Assembly (NCBI GenBank): GCA_018697195.1
Contig: JAGMWU010000040.1
Coordinates: 930,001-994,000, forward strand
Reading direction: 5' to 3'
Source: Certhia americana
Taxonomy: Eukaryota > Chordata > Aves > Passeriformes > Certhiidae
Length of the DNA: 64,000 nucleotides
The notes beneath the pieces were generated by a model, which did not search any database, was not told where the DNA came from, and saw only the letters and a list, made by a program, of their open reading frames with translations. Below are positions 13,255 through 24,007 of the stretch, piece by piece. The position numbers were made by a program, and so were the translations under genes. How positions within the stretch are numbered: the stretch's first letter is position 1; each line of letters begins with the position of its first letter.

Positions 13255-14040
13255 AAGACTGAAAGCTGGCTGAAGTGCCAGGCTCAAAGGCAGCAGCCTG
13301 AAGACTGACTAGAGGACAGTCACCAGTGGGGTTCCTCAGGATGAATACAGGGCCACCAGTTTAATATCTTTTGTTAACAACACCAAGGATGGGACAGAGT
13401 GCACCTTCAGCACTTCAGCAGATGACACAACCAGGGAAGCTGCTGATTTATCTGGCAGCTGTCCTGCAACTCAGAAGAACCTGGACTGGCTGGAGAAAAG
13501 TTCTGACAGAAACTGAGTTCAACAACAAGAAATGCAAAGGCCTGCACTTGGAGCCAGTGCAAGCTGGGGGCTGACTGGCACCTGTCATTCGAGGAGAGGC
13601 AGAGAGCTGGGGTTGTTCAGCCCAGAGAATAAAAGATTCTAGGGGAATTTCTCACTGTGTATAAATATCTGATGTGGGAGAGTAAAGAAATAGTGCCAGA
13701 TACTTATCAGTGATATAAAGTCACACAAAGGGGGCAAGAGACCTATGCTGAAATACAGGAAATTCCACTTAAGTAAAAGAAATGGAGGAGGAGGAGGGGA
13801 AGTGGTGTTTGGTTTTTCAGGGATGTTTTTGTTTGATTGTTTTGCTTTCCACTTTGGGTTGGTTTTTTTCCTTTGTATGAGGGTTGTCAAACAGTAGCTG
13901 CCCAAAGCAGTTGAGAAGTCTCCATCCTTGAACATGCTTAACACACAATTGTAGATGACCTTGCACAACCTGATGCAAGTTTGAACAGAGGAGAATTGCA
14001 CTAAATGATCTCCAGAGGTGCCTTCCTTCCTCAGTAGTTC
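13255..14040 (+). mobile_element. CR1 LINE, 3' part, internally deleted
   Basis: The region 13300-13575 follows the end of the CR1 reverse-transcriptase reading frame: a CCAGTGGGGTTCCTCAGGAT block, then GGGACAGAGTGCACC, GCAGATGACACAA, GACTGGCTGGAGAAA and AATGCAAAGGCCTGCACTTG. At about 13575-13590 it jumps to a block ending GAGCTGGGGTTGTTCAGCCC, which in full-length CR1 lies a few hundred bases further on, so an internal deletion is likely. The 3' untranslated part follows, with GGAAATTCCACTTAAGTAAA, then GTCTCCATCCTTGAACATG near 13920 and ATGATCTCCAGAGGTGCCTTCC near 14005-14030. The tail repeats are missing or degraded. Segment 13790-13880, rich in T and G, fits CR1 poorly and may be an insertion or fast-decayed sequence. 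Stops and frameshifts show that it is dead. Confidence 0.85.
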
Positions 14041-16378
14041 TGCAAAAGAGCAGCTACATAAAGCATCCTTCCATGAGAATAGAAGCACTGGACACATTTT
14101 ACATTGGACAATTCCTTGGGTGTTCTCCGTGGTGGGGGCTGCCTACATCACTGATATGAAGAAAGTTGTTTTTTCCTCACATTGCTCCCTGATCATACTT
14201 GTTTCTAGGTTTTCACTAGTGCTAGCAATCACAAGGCCATGGAGAGTCTAATAAATAGGAAATTAAACAGATAAAAACATGAAACCAACAGAATTTTCAG
14301 TTGATGCAGCCAACTACATAATACACAGTCTGTAGTAAAAACTAAAAGACCATTATCAGCTTAAACCCTCTCAGTACCACCCCTGAAAAATTTGCAAACT
14401 ACACTCTCAAAAGCAGGACAGGGTGCCATAACCAATTCAAAAAGACTACTAAAGAAAAATCAAGAGTTGATAGAACAGAAGACATAAAGAGAAATTTCAG
14501 CTCAAAGGAAGACTGCAGCAAAAAGGAACACTCTCTATTTCTGATTAAAAAAAATACATGGGATGGGAAGCCTCTTAAGAAACCAAAGAATACTCCGAAT
14601 TAAAATATATAATAAAATATGTGCTAAAAACATCCATGTTTTCAATATCCAGATTTATATTGCTTGTCCTGCTCAAAGCAAAACATAGAATGAGTTTTCC
14701 AGCTTTTACAAAGTCTATTTATACATGGGTGTTTTAAGCTGCAAATATGACTTGCTTTTAGAGGTGCAAGAGCCCATTCCCTAGATTAGTTCCAAGATTA
14801 GAACTTCAGAAAAAAGCTAATTTATTGCCTGGTCTGACACCCTTTTACCTGGACTCTGAGCAGGTCTCATTAAGAGTGCCTGTTAATGGTACTCCTGATT
14901 GCCCTGTGCAGACTGCTCCACACAATTTCACTCACCACAAAGCACAGCCTCTTTTCCTGCCAAGGGGTGTAATGTGTACCAAGCAGAGGAGGATACTTAG
15001 ATTCCCAGGGGGATGCCATGTAATATAACCAAGGCCTTCATCCCAGAGCACAGATGCTTACCAAAGCAACAGGCATAGAAGCTCTGGTTTGGGAAATACT
15101 ATTTCCTGCAAACATTGGTTGCACCAGGTTGGCAAAAAGAGGGAAATCTTTATTTATATACTTAATATTCTGTGAATGGACAAATGAAATAGTCTCACCA
15201 TCTCCTCTAAAACTCCATGTCAACCTCTGTGCATGAAAATTTAAAATTTCTTAGTTCAGGAAACACCAGACAACAATATTGCATTAACTGTTGTGCTCCA
15301 GCATGATATTTCACCATTATTACATAAGACAAAACTGTGGGAAGGTTTCTAATTTGGGGATTTTTTTGCTCCTGTTTACACTTGCAAGTTCAATAGAGAA
15401 GTTCTAAAAAATATTAATCAATACCACACTGTTTAAAAATGTTAGAATAATGCATATGTTCCATGTATTGCAAAACCAAGCCCACCTCTCACAAAGTGTA
15501 ATTTTTATATTTTGCGTTTTGGGCAAAGCAACTGACAGAGCATATTAAATTTGAACATTATCCAGACAGTGTGCATTTTTAAGAACATAATCAGTTTTGC
15601 TTCTGGAAATTTCTATGCGTTCAATTTATAACACTGAGTTTTTCCTTAAATATTACCACCACAGTGAAAAAGGATATGTAAGAGAATGAAGCACAGCTTT
15701 GGGCATTTCAAAAAATAATTTTTTTTCTGTGATTTTTATTTCCCAGGAGGTTTCTTTGTTTGTTTGCTTGCTCATTGGGTTTTGGTTTGTTTTTATTTTT
15801 TTTAAGTTGGTTTGCTCATTCTCAGAGACACTTGTTTCAGAAGGCTCTTTCCTAAATTTCATGAAGTTGTGCATAAGATGAAACACAGAGTGGACTACAC
15901 AGTCTTTCATCCCTTTCAGCCTTCTCAACTTCTCATTTGCTACCTAAATAATTCTTTACATATCCATCTCATTTCCAAGCAGATGAGATCCTAAGTCACA
16001 ATCTCATCCGTGTTAAATGAAAATGTGTTTTACAACTAAAGCAAAGAAACTACCATCACATTTCTGGCATATTGGAAAGTCAATAGCTCTAAATCCTTTG
16101 TCATTCACATCATTTGTGTTTCACTAATTTCATAAAAGCTAAAAACCACATGTCCATCAGGGTGATGCCATGCTGGGTGTATAACAGACTAATTATAAAG
16201 GCTGCTAGGCTTGGGTTCAATTTTTCACTTCTCCAGGCAACAGGAAACTGAAAAACATAAATATTCTGTTGCATAGCAGTCACTTAATAAACTACATCTT
16301 AAGTTTCCTTTTCTTAACTTGTCACTTGAAAATTGCTTTCAAACCAAGTAGAAATATTGTGCTGGGCCAGACTGGATA

Positions 16379-16402
16379 TAGTTATTAAAATAGTTATTAA
16401 AA
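16379..16402. repeat. Two-copy tandem duplication, 12-bp unit
   Basis: TAGTTATTAAAA is repeated perfectly in tandem (16379-16390, 16391-16402). It is a slippage-type duplication without further copies. Confidence 0.85.
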
Positions 16403-16666
16403 TTCAACTAGTAGTGGAATTAAAGCTTTATTCCCCACCTTATTTGCAGAGTTGTAAGTATCTAAAAATCTTTACTTTTCTGACTTCTGTTAAGATTTAG
16501 AAGTTCTATCACACATACAGTATATCATTTGCTTTAAAGAGAAAAAAGGAAAACAAAAAAAAAGGTACCTAGCTTCTAACTTGCAGTTTTGGATAAGCAT
16601 GATATGTTTTTCCTCCACTACAAGCAAGAATTTTAATATTTGAACAAATCTGGTGTGTGCCTGTGA

Positions 16667-16796
16667 TTTTTTTTTTTTTTTTCCTGCTTAGGAATTTTTC
16701 TCATGGAGGTATGAGATTTTTTAGGGCTAAAACAAAAAAACAAAACAAAAAAACAAAACAAAAAGAAAAACAAAAAACCAAGCCAAAAAAAACCCC
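16667..16796. repeat. T16 run followed by A-rich C-interrupted tract
   Basis: Sixteen T at 16667-16682 are followed, after 46 bases, by an A-rich tract with AAAAC and AAAAAAC units (16729-16796). The two are partly complementary and could pair loosely. It is simple sequence; no parent element was recognised on either side. Confidence 0.8.
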
Positions 16797-19700
16797 AGAA
16801 ATACCAAAAGAAAAGCTTGGAAACTCTCTTATCTTTAAGTTGTTTTTTTTTATCCATTGTTATTCAAAATTGTATATTGTTTGGAGATAATAAAGTAGGG
16901 AGAATATGAGAGCAGAAATTGCCTGAATAATGCTTCTTTCTTAACAATCTTAGTTAACAATGAGACAAAAACAATCATTTGATTGAAAGACATAATCTCA
17001 ACTGCAACTGACTTACCATAGTTTTTTCTTCACCAACTCTGCCCTGCTTACAAGAGAGATGAACTGAAATTTCCTTCTCTGATGAGAACTGTAACAAAAG
17101 GACTTTGTTAAACTGGGTATTCCACCTAACCATCCAACAATCTCACCTTATGGAGACATTCAAACACATCCACAACACATCATACCGAAGTGTCTGCTAC
17201 ATACACCATGTAACAGTTTGTTAGTTTTTTTAAGTCTTTAAAATTCTATTTATGTGCTAATTTGCTAATTACAGAAGTGCAACAAAAGGTGCATAACAGA
17301 AATGGCAAACAGGTCAGTCTTTTTTACTTCGAGTTAAAGTACTTCTGCCCACTCAAACTAATGGCACATAATGCTTTGTATTAGAAGATGTACTGAGCTT
17401 CAGCAGAATAGATCTTTATCTCTTCAAGTAAGTCTAAATGCTTTTGTCCCAGAAAAACCTCTAATGTTAAAGATATTCTTTTATCTGTGAATGTGCCATC
17501 TGGATGTTCTGCTAATATAAAAGCTCCTGACTTCGAATGAACAGAGCTAGAATCACTTAGATCGTCTCTTCCTGTGTGATGCTGCCAATGTAATTGTAGT
17601 TACTTTGAGTTTATACTAGCTATGCTCTCTCACTACAGGCTGTGGAGGAAAATGATGGCCTGAAAAAATCCTGAGGAGCAAAAGAAAGGCAGATGATGCT
17701 AACTGGGGATCCATTCTTCAGAAGAATTTCAGACATTCATTCAGACTTCCTCCCAGGGAGAAAAAAAAATTTGAAGATCTTAAAAAGCATCTCCCAATGT
17801 CATGACAAGTACCTGATAAGCCACAGAGAACATTCAGAAACCACATTTTCAACTAATGTCACCAATTTCAGAATTGTGGTTTGGGTTTTCCCATCAAGTG
17901 CAAATCATTCTCAGACGCAAATACACTATTCAGGCAGGTATCCCTGTGTTCCAGAAGAAGCATTACAGAATTCCTCCTCTCTTCAGTTCATATACAACAA
18001 GTTTGGAAGAGTCAGTACCAGAGCAATGCCTCTAGGAAAGTGTTTTGCCCTACTTGATGTATTCTGGTTTGTGTTTTAAAGCTTTAACAAAATACAAACA
18101 AATTAAGCAATAAACTGATAAACTTATACAACTCTCACTGTCCACATCCTTTCCTTTTTGCTCAACATTCTGTGCTTAGGACATTACTGGCTGCCAGAGA
18201 AGAATCTGATATTGTACTCTGCTGCAAGTCATAAGCTATAAATTATTCTGGTAAGGAGCTGGTCTCACGTTGCCTCTCAACACTGTTCTACAGTGTTCAA
18301 AATACAGTTTTCAGTGACCATTCAGATACAAGAAGGCACAGTTGATGTAGTTTTTACGCTGAACACCTTCTCCCTACCATGTCCCAGGTGATCTGCTGGC
18401 TAAGTGATCCTCTGGGATTAGAAACATTTTAAGACAGGGTCTGTAAGCTTCAGCTCAAACAAATTCCAGTATTTGTACTGGTTGCTGCCCTTTTAAAGCT
18501 TTAGGGATGCAGTGCTGAGCATCTCTTGGGCCTTTCTGGGTCACAGACTTGTGCTTTTTATAACTACACAGCCTCATCCTGCCTGACCCATGCAGAGAAG
18601 CTGCAGAGTTTTTCTCTCTCTTCAGTTAATGGATGCATGTTAAGCCTGGAAATTACAGCACCAGCTCTGGAGACTGGGACACACAGGCTCCAATCCCCAT
18701 TCCAGACTTGGTCGCTTTCCATAAATGTAAGCAAAGCAGAGTCTTGGGAAAAGAGCTAAGAGTGTAAGTTTTTGAAATGGCATGGTGAATGTGACATCAA
18801 AACCGATATAAAGTAGTAATAGTGACACTGTAAATAAATAAATGACGGATAAATAAGTACAATTGAAACCCGAGCTTATATACAGCAGTTAATTTGCTTC
18901 ACTGGAACAGGGACTAAGATTACACAAACTAAGACAACTCTAATGCTTTTACATAGGAAAGCTTCAGATGTGCACATTTACAGTTACTGTATATGGCCAA
19001 ACAATGCTTTGAAAAATGAGGTTATTTCTGTATTTCAGGTCCTAAGACTTTAACTCAGAAACACACTGTCCTCAGAGTCTGCCAAGTTAGCAACCTTCAA
19101 AGTCCTTAAATAAAGGCTGTACACCACCACAACACTTCCCATTTCCCCAGTGTTTGAAAAGCAAGATAACTAACAGTTTTTGACAATGGAAGTGGGATGC
19201 TCCCCACCGAGGAGGACTCTGTGCATAGACCATACAGATGATGTGATGAGCTCCTAAGTGACTGCATTACAATAAAAAATGGAGCATCCTTAGTCCCTGT
19301 GCCCTGCCTCTTGGTGCACTGGCTTTGAACCATCTGTAAACACACCACACACCAGGAGGACCAAGTCAAGAAAGCATCAAAGCACATAAGTTAAATGGCT
19401 CTTTTATCTCAGTCCCATATGTTTCTACATTTTGTCCTCATTTTTTGCTTCATACACAGCAGAGCTGGAAGTTGACAAATCCAATAGATGAAATCATCTT
19501 TATTCATCTCAACACCAAGCACCTCCTATTTAATTATTTGTATAACAGAAAAGATTTTCCATTCATGCTATTGGTGGCTAATAGTTTCTAGTTACCTTCC
19601 ATATTTCGATTTTGCTGTTCATTTCCACTGGGCAATAGTCACAATAGGTTGATTGGAATATTCATGATGTTCAATAATTATTAAGGGACAGAAATTCTTC

Positions 19701-20391
19701 AGTGAAAGATCCTTTAGAAATATAATTACATCCCCATGTAGTTCTCAAATCAATTTCAAATATCTAAATGCATAAGGACTGTCATGTAATTGTAATTCAA
19801 TTTGATCCAGAATATAATGCAATTTGACTAATGTCTATATAAGACATAAAAATACGAGGTACCTTATACAGGACTGTTTCATTCATTAGTATTATTGAGG
19901 AACTGTCTTATTAAAAAGTTACTTCTGAATTTTACCATGTCTTTTGAGGGATGAAACTAAATTGTCTTTTGCATTATTTATTGCATAATTTTTGAATGTC
20001 TCTATCACACTCATTGTGAATCCATAGCTTCATACATCAAAAAGAATTGGGAAAAAAACCTGGGTATAATATTTAGGACATGTAAGTAAAAAGTACAAAT
20101 ATTGTCAATTCTATCAACCAGAGTCTATCAAAGAATGGCTATTTAATTTCAAAATCTATAAAAGTAATATTTTAATATTTCAAAAGTGCAAGAAAATGTT
20201 ATATCTCAGTGGTTCAATTCCTATGTAAGTTATAGAACCATAATATAATTTAATAGAACTCTGAATGTCATTATACAGATTGAAGTGCTGGTACACATGG
20301 GTAGACAGGCAGCTGATATATGCACTTTTTAAAAATGTGAAGGTTTTCAGTACAGTTTGGGTTCTTTAATAGATAGCATATGCTAGTCTTT

Positions 20392-21057
20392 GAAAACTCT
20401 TGGGTTTATAAAAAATATTTTTGTGTGTTTTTCTCTGCTGGCTGTTTTCCATGACCTAAGAATAGAGAGTCTTTTTTCCCCAGCTCCGAGATTGAAGGAA
20501 AGGCCGTGAGTCATCTCTTCTGTTGTTCTCATTTATTGTTTATTCTTTCTTATCATTACATTCTGTTCCTGACCAGCAGAGCTCTTCATTGCAGGTCAGT
20601 CCAAGGCACAAAACCCCAAATAAACCCCCACCCTCAGGTTGGCGTGGATATTTATACTACAATCCACGTAATCAGTATTTATAATACTTCTCCAATAACT
20701 ATTATCCATGTTATAAGGTTAGACTCTATTCTAAACCAACCATAATGAGCCACCTCACTGCAGAACATGGAGCAGATGAGGAAGAAGGAGGAAGCCCAAA
20801 AGCCACGTGGACTTCTCCATCTTGTCATCATCTGCTTACCATCCTAAAAACCCCATATATCTAAAATTCTCACCCTATGATAAAATTACACACTATTCTA
20901 CTGTCTAATACACACTCTTGAAAATTCTGCTTCATTCCAGAGCCTAAAAGCCCTTTTTTCCATTAACAAAGGTTAAAAACACTGTTTGTCAGAGATCTTA
21001 AAATCTCTTAAACATGCAAAGAAATATTTCTCACAATTCCAGCCTCCAACAGAAAAC
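20392..21057 (-). mobile_element. Solo LTR, family A, with 6-bp target duplication
   Basis: The LTR body is 20398-21051 (654 bp). It is flanked by GAAAAC at 20392-20397 and GAAAAC at 21052-21057. On the minus strand it begins TGTTGG, as do the other two family A copies. Its far end reads TC instead of TG on the plus strand, which I take as one substitution. Shared blocks with the copy at 23370-24002 include TTCTCACCCTATGATAAAAT (TTCTCACCCTGTGATAAATT there), a GGAAGAAGGAGGAAGCCCAAAAG-like block, and a CAGAGCCTAAAAG block near the minus-strand 5' end. It is the most diverged of the three. A 6-bp duplication is characteristic of class II (ERVK-like and alpharetrovirus-like) elements. No internal retroviral sequence adjoins it. 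Confidence 0.8.
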
Positions 21058-21059
21058 TT

Positions 21060-22700
21060 TTTATGTAAGTCATACATCATCAAAATACACATCTACCCTT
21101 ATTCTTCTTAGCAACATTCTGCTAAAAATCCTTAAATATCATATCACACTTAGACTTTTTCATTATTGCACTCCATTGCTTTATAAAGTTTAAGTACATT
21201 TCTGAAAAGAAAGAAAGATTTTCTTGAGCTTGACAAAATGTTATTTGCTGTTATTTATTCCTTCTAAGCCATTAGATATTGGTCAACTCTATATTTAGAA
21301 GAAATCAGCACCAGTATCTGGGCATGGGGCTGTGAAGGGGGAGAAGTGTTGCAATTATCACAGAGTCTGGGTAAACATTACCATTCAAAATGCACTGAAT
21401 TGATACAAAGAAATAAAAAATTAATTAATTAAAAAATGCAAACCATGAAAAGTAGTTGTGAAAAATATACTCAAAAAGAAGCTACTTTAGAATATTTTGA
21501 GTCATGACATACACAGTGAAAACACAAAGGCCCAAAGTAAACTTATTAGAAGGACATGATCTTTTTCATGCAAGGAAAAAACAAAAGAATTTATTTTTGC
21601 CTTTGTATGGTCCTACAAAAGCAATTCTGGGGTGTTTTTACAGCTCAGTATGTACTTTTATTCAAATGTCATGACTTCATTGACAAACTAATATTTCTGA
21701 TTCAAATATTTAACCTTATTTTTAAGATAACGATCTCAAAAAAAGTCTTTTTTTAAACCTACTTCATCTTTTTTTTTAGTTACCTAATTGAAAAGACTTT
21801 TTTTTTCTTGTATTGCTAGTACATTGTGTTAAGTCTTAAGTTATTCCTTTCTTTTGCAGCAAACAAAATTATAAAACTAAAACAATTACTCACTTGCACT
21901 GTGAGCTTTTAAACTGAAGAGTATATCATAGTATTATACCCTTTTCCTCCTGTTTCTTAGGCAAGACAGGTTACAAAGTGATTTAGCAGTTAGTCAAAAT
22001 TCAGGATTTTGATGCAGGTTCAGGTAAGAGGATATCTAACTGGTTTATAGATGTGTAACAAAATATAAATGTACCAACATCAGCAGGATTGAGATAGTGG
22101 AAAACTTTGGTTTATAATTTCAGTTTCCAAGAAAAAGAACGTTATCTTCTGTAAAAAATTTAGAAGTCTAAAATGAAATTTCTTAGGTCAAAGTAATTAT
22201 TAATAATAACTGTAGTCATTACTTATCAATAATGAATAATTACTTAAAATTAATAATTGTGAAAAAATATCTCTACTATGATATTGATCCAAAACCCTAA
22301 AATCTTTTATAAATATAACATAATTATTCAGGGAATCGTGTTTTAAAAAATACTTGTGAAAGTTTCTTGTGCAACACCAAGTAAATATCTTAGACACCAA
22401 TATAAAAATTATTCAAATCAATGTAATTTCTTCTCTTGAATTCAACAGGTTTTAAAATACAATTTCAAGCCATACAGGATCAGAACTAGTCAAAATTCAG
22501 AATTTTGACATTCAAAAAATGTTGAAGTATACAGGCACCAGCAACTAGTTAGCAGGTTTCTCAGCTACTATAAAATAAAGATCCTGGAAGGAGTGATAAT
22601 ACAGTATTTTAAGGTCTGATTATTTGATGAATAGTAATTCATCTTAAGTTTAGCAACAACAGAATGGAGCTGGCTGCAGGTCAGTATTACCTTCAGTAAT
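21060..22700. other. Very A+T-rich non-coding stretch
   Basis: I see no gene, repeat family or regulatory signal. Near 22195-22260 there are overlapping short inverted and direct repeats made of TAATTA-like words, which are expected at this composition. Confidence 0.65.
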
Positions 22701-22707
22701 AACTTCG

Positions 22708-23140
22708 TGTAGAGGGTTTATGATGGCCAGCTGCCAGACACACACCCAGCTGCTCTCAGAGCAGCAGAAAGGAGAGAAAATAAGATGGGGGGGAAAAAAG
22801 GGGGAGAAAAGATGAGAGTGGGGAAAAAAATCCCATGAAAGAATTCATGGGCTAAGATAAAGTCAGGGAGAGATCATTTGCCAATTACTGTCACAAGTGA
22901 AGTAGACTTGGTATGTGGAAAATTAATGTAACATATTTCCAATTAAAATAGACCTTTGGTAGTGAGAAACAAAGCCCAAATTTCAACAATTATTTCCCTC
23001 GACTCCCTTTTCTTCCCAACCTCAACTTTAATCCTTCACTCCCAGGTACTCCACAGTCTCCCTATCCCAAGAGGTGAAGGGTGATGGAGACTGAGGGGCT
23101 GCAGGGAGCCCTTGGTAGCTTCCCTCTGAAACTGTTATAT
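22708..23140 (+). mobile_element. Endogenous retrovirus LTR, diverged, about 430 bp
   Basis: It starts with TGTAGAGGGTTTATGATGG and then a CCAGCTGCCAGACACACACC block, which lines up with the TGTCATGGTTTAACCCCAGC start of a common songbird LTR. Downstream is a long block around 22830-22990 (ATTCATGGGCTAAGATAAAG, GAGAGATCATTTGCCAATTA, GGAAAATTAATGTAAC). A C+T-rich block follows (CCTCGACTCCCTTTTCTTCC, then CAACCTCAACTTTAATCCTT). I recognise this order of blocks from passerine LTRs. A G-rich, A-rich tract (22785-22830) is part of it. The end near 23140 is approximate and I found no target-site duplication. It is likely related to the fragment at 10060-10490, in the opposite orientation. Confidence 0.65.
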
Positions 23141-23364
23141 AGACATCCACTTGAGAGTACATCTGCATCTGCAATATTTCAAAGCTATTTATAGGATGAA
23201 ATAAATATACTTTTACTTTGATTAGAAAGATATGTAAAATCCTCAGAAAGGATGATGGTTTTGTTTAAAAAAAAATCCTTATTACGTTCTGAAGTCAGTA
23301 GAAGTTTCACCATTATCCTAATAGAAAAGACATTCATTAATTACAACTAACAAGAAAATTTGTT
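23141..23364. other. Short gap between two LTRs
   Basis: A+T-rich sequence of no recognised origin lies between the LTR ending near 23140 and the next target-site duplication. It may include the unresolved end of the first LTR. Confidence 0.5.
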
Positions 23365-24007
23365 GTCAGTGTCAGAGTTCTTCCATTCCCACATGTCTCT
23401 CCCCTGATAAGAGAGGCTTTTTTCATGAGTCCTTGTTAAGAAGAAGGCAAACTGGACTCTTGATTGTTCTTATTCTCCAGGTTGTTTATTATTTTCTTAT
23501 CAGCAATTTCTGCACACCAGGCTTTACACCAGCTTAGCATGCAGGAGAAAAGGCACCAAAAGGCCCCAGAATCAAGGTTCTCTTAAAGATAATTGATCCA
23601 ATTATCACCAAGAACATACATTATTTCTACTTTTCTTCCAATAAATAAATTTCTATTCACACGATACTACACTGTGGCAAATTCTGACCAATTGTTCTGT
23701 GTCCCCAACACTGCAGGATATAGAGTAGATGAAGAAGGAGGAAGAAGCCTAAAAATGACAAGGATCCTCCATCTTGTCTTCATCTAGTTACTACACTAAC
23801 AAACCCAAAAATCTAAATTTCTCACCCTGTGATAAATTACATATTATGCTACGATCTAATTTACATTCTTGAAAGTTCTGCTACATCCCAGAGCCTAGGA
23901 AGCCCTTTCCATGGACTTTCCAGGTTAAAAGTAGTATTTGTCAGAGGGTTTGGATCCTCCAAAACATGTAGAGAAATACTCTCTGCATTCTGGTTTCCAA
24001 CAGTCAG
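23365..24007 (-). mobile_element. Solo LTR, family A, 633 bp
   Basis: The LTR body is 23370-24002. On the plus strand it starts TGTCAGAGTTC and ends TTTCCAACA, so read on the minus strand it is TGTTGGAAACC...CTCTGACA. Flanking GTCAG is present at 23365-23369 and 24003-24007, a 5-bp match, whereas its two sister copies show 6 bp, so one base may have been lost here. Minus-strand AATAAA polyadenylation signals correspond to TTTATT at about 23485. Its sequence is close to the inverted copy at 36378-37005 along its whole length, with shared blocks such as AACTGGACTCTTG, CAGGCTTTACACCAGC and TTCTGCTACATCCCAGAGCC. No retroviral gene is attached. Confidence 0.9.

Larger units (their letters stand above)
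14041..20390. other. Non-coding stretch, no gene recognised
   Basis: No gene or interspersed repeat is recognised. Included are a T run (16667-16682), an A-rich tract (16729-16796) and a 12-bp tandem duplication (16379-16402). Stretches at 14820-15030, 18240-18720 and 19050-19400 are less A+T-rich, but I match none of them to a known family. The longest frame, 17693-18079 on the plus strand (128 codons), has no domain I recognise. Confidence 0.65.

Noticed and set aside
13639..14097. 152-codon minus-strand open frame, the longest in the window
   Set aside because: It lies antisense across a decayed CR1 copy and has low-complexity stretches, so it is a chance frame.
20398..24002. Provirus with paired LTRs (20398-21051 and 23370-24002 share family and orientation)
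   Set aside because: The intervening 2.3 kb shows no retroviral coding sequence or primer-binding site. The copies differ markedly and each has its own target-site duplication, so they are independent insertions.
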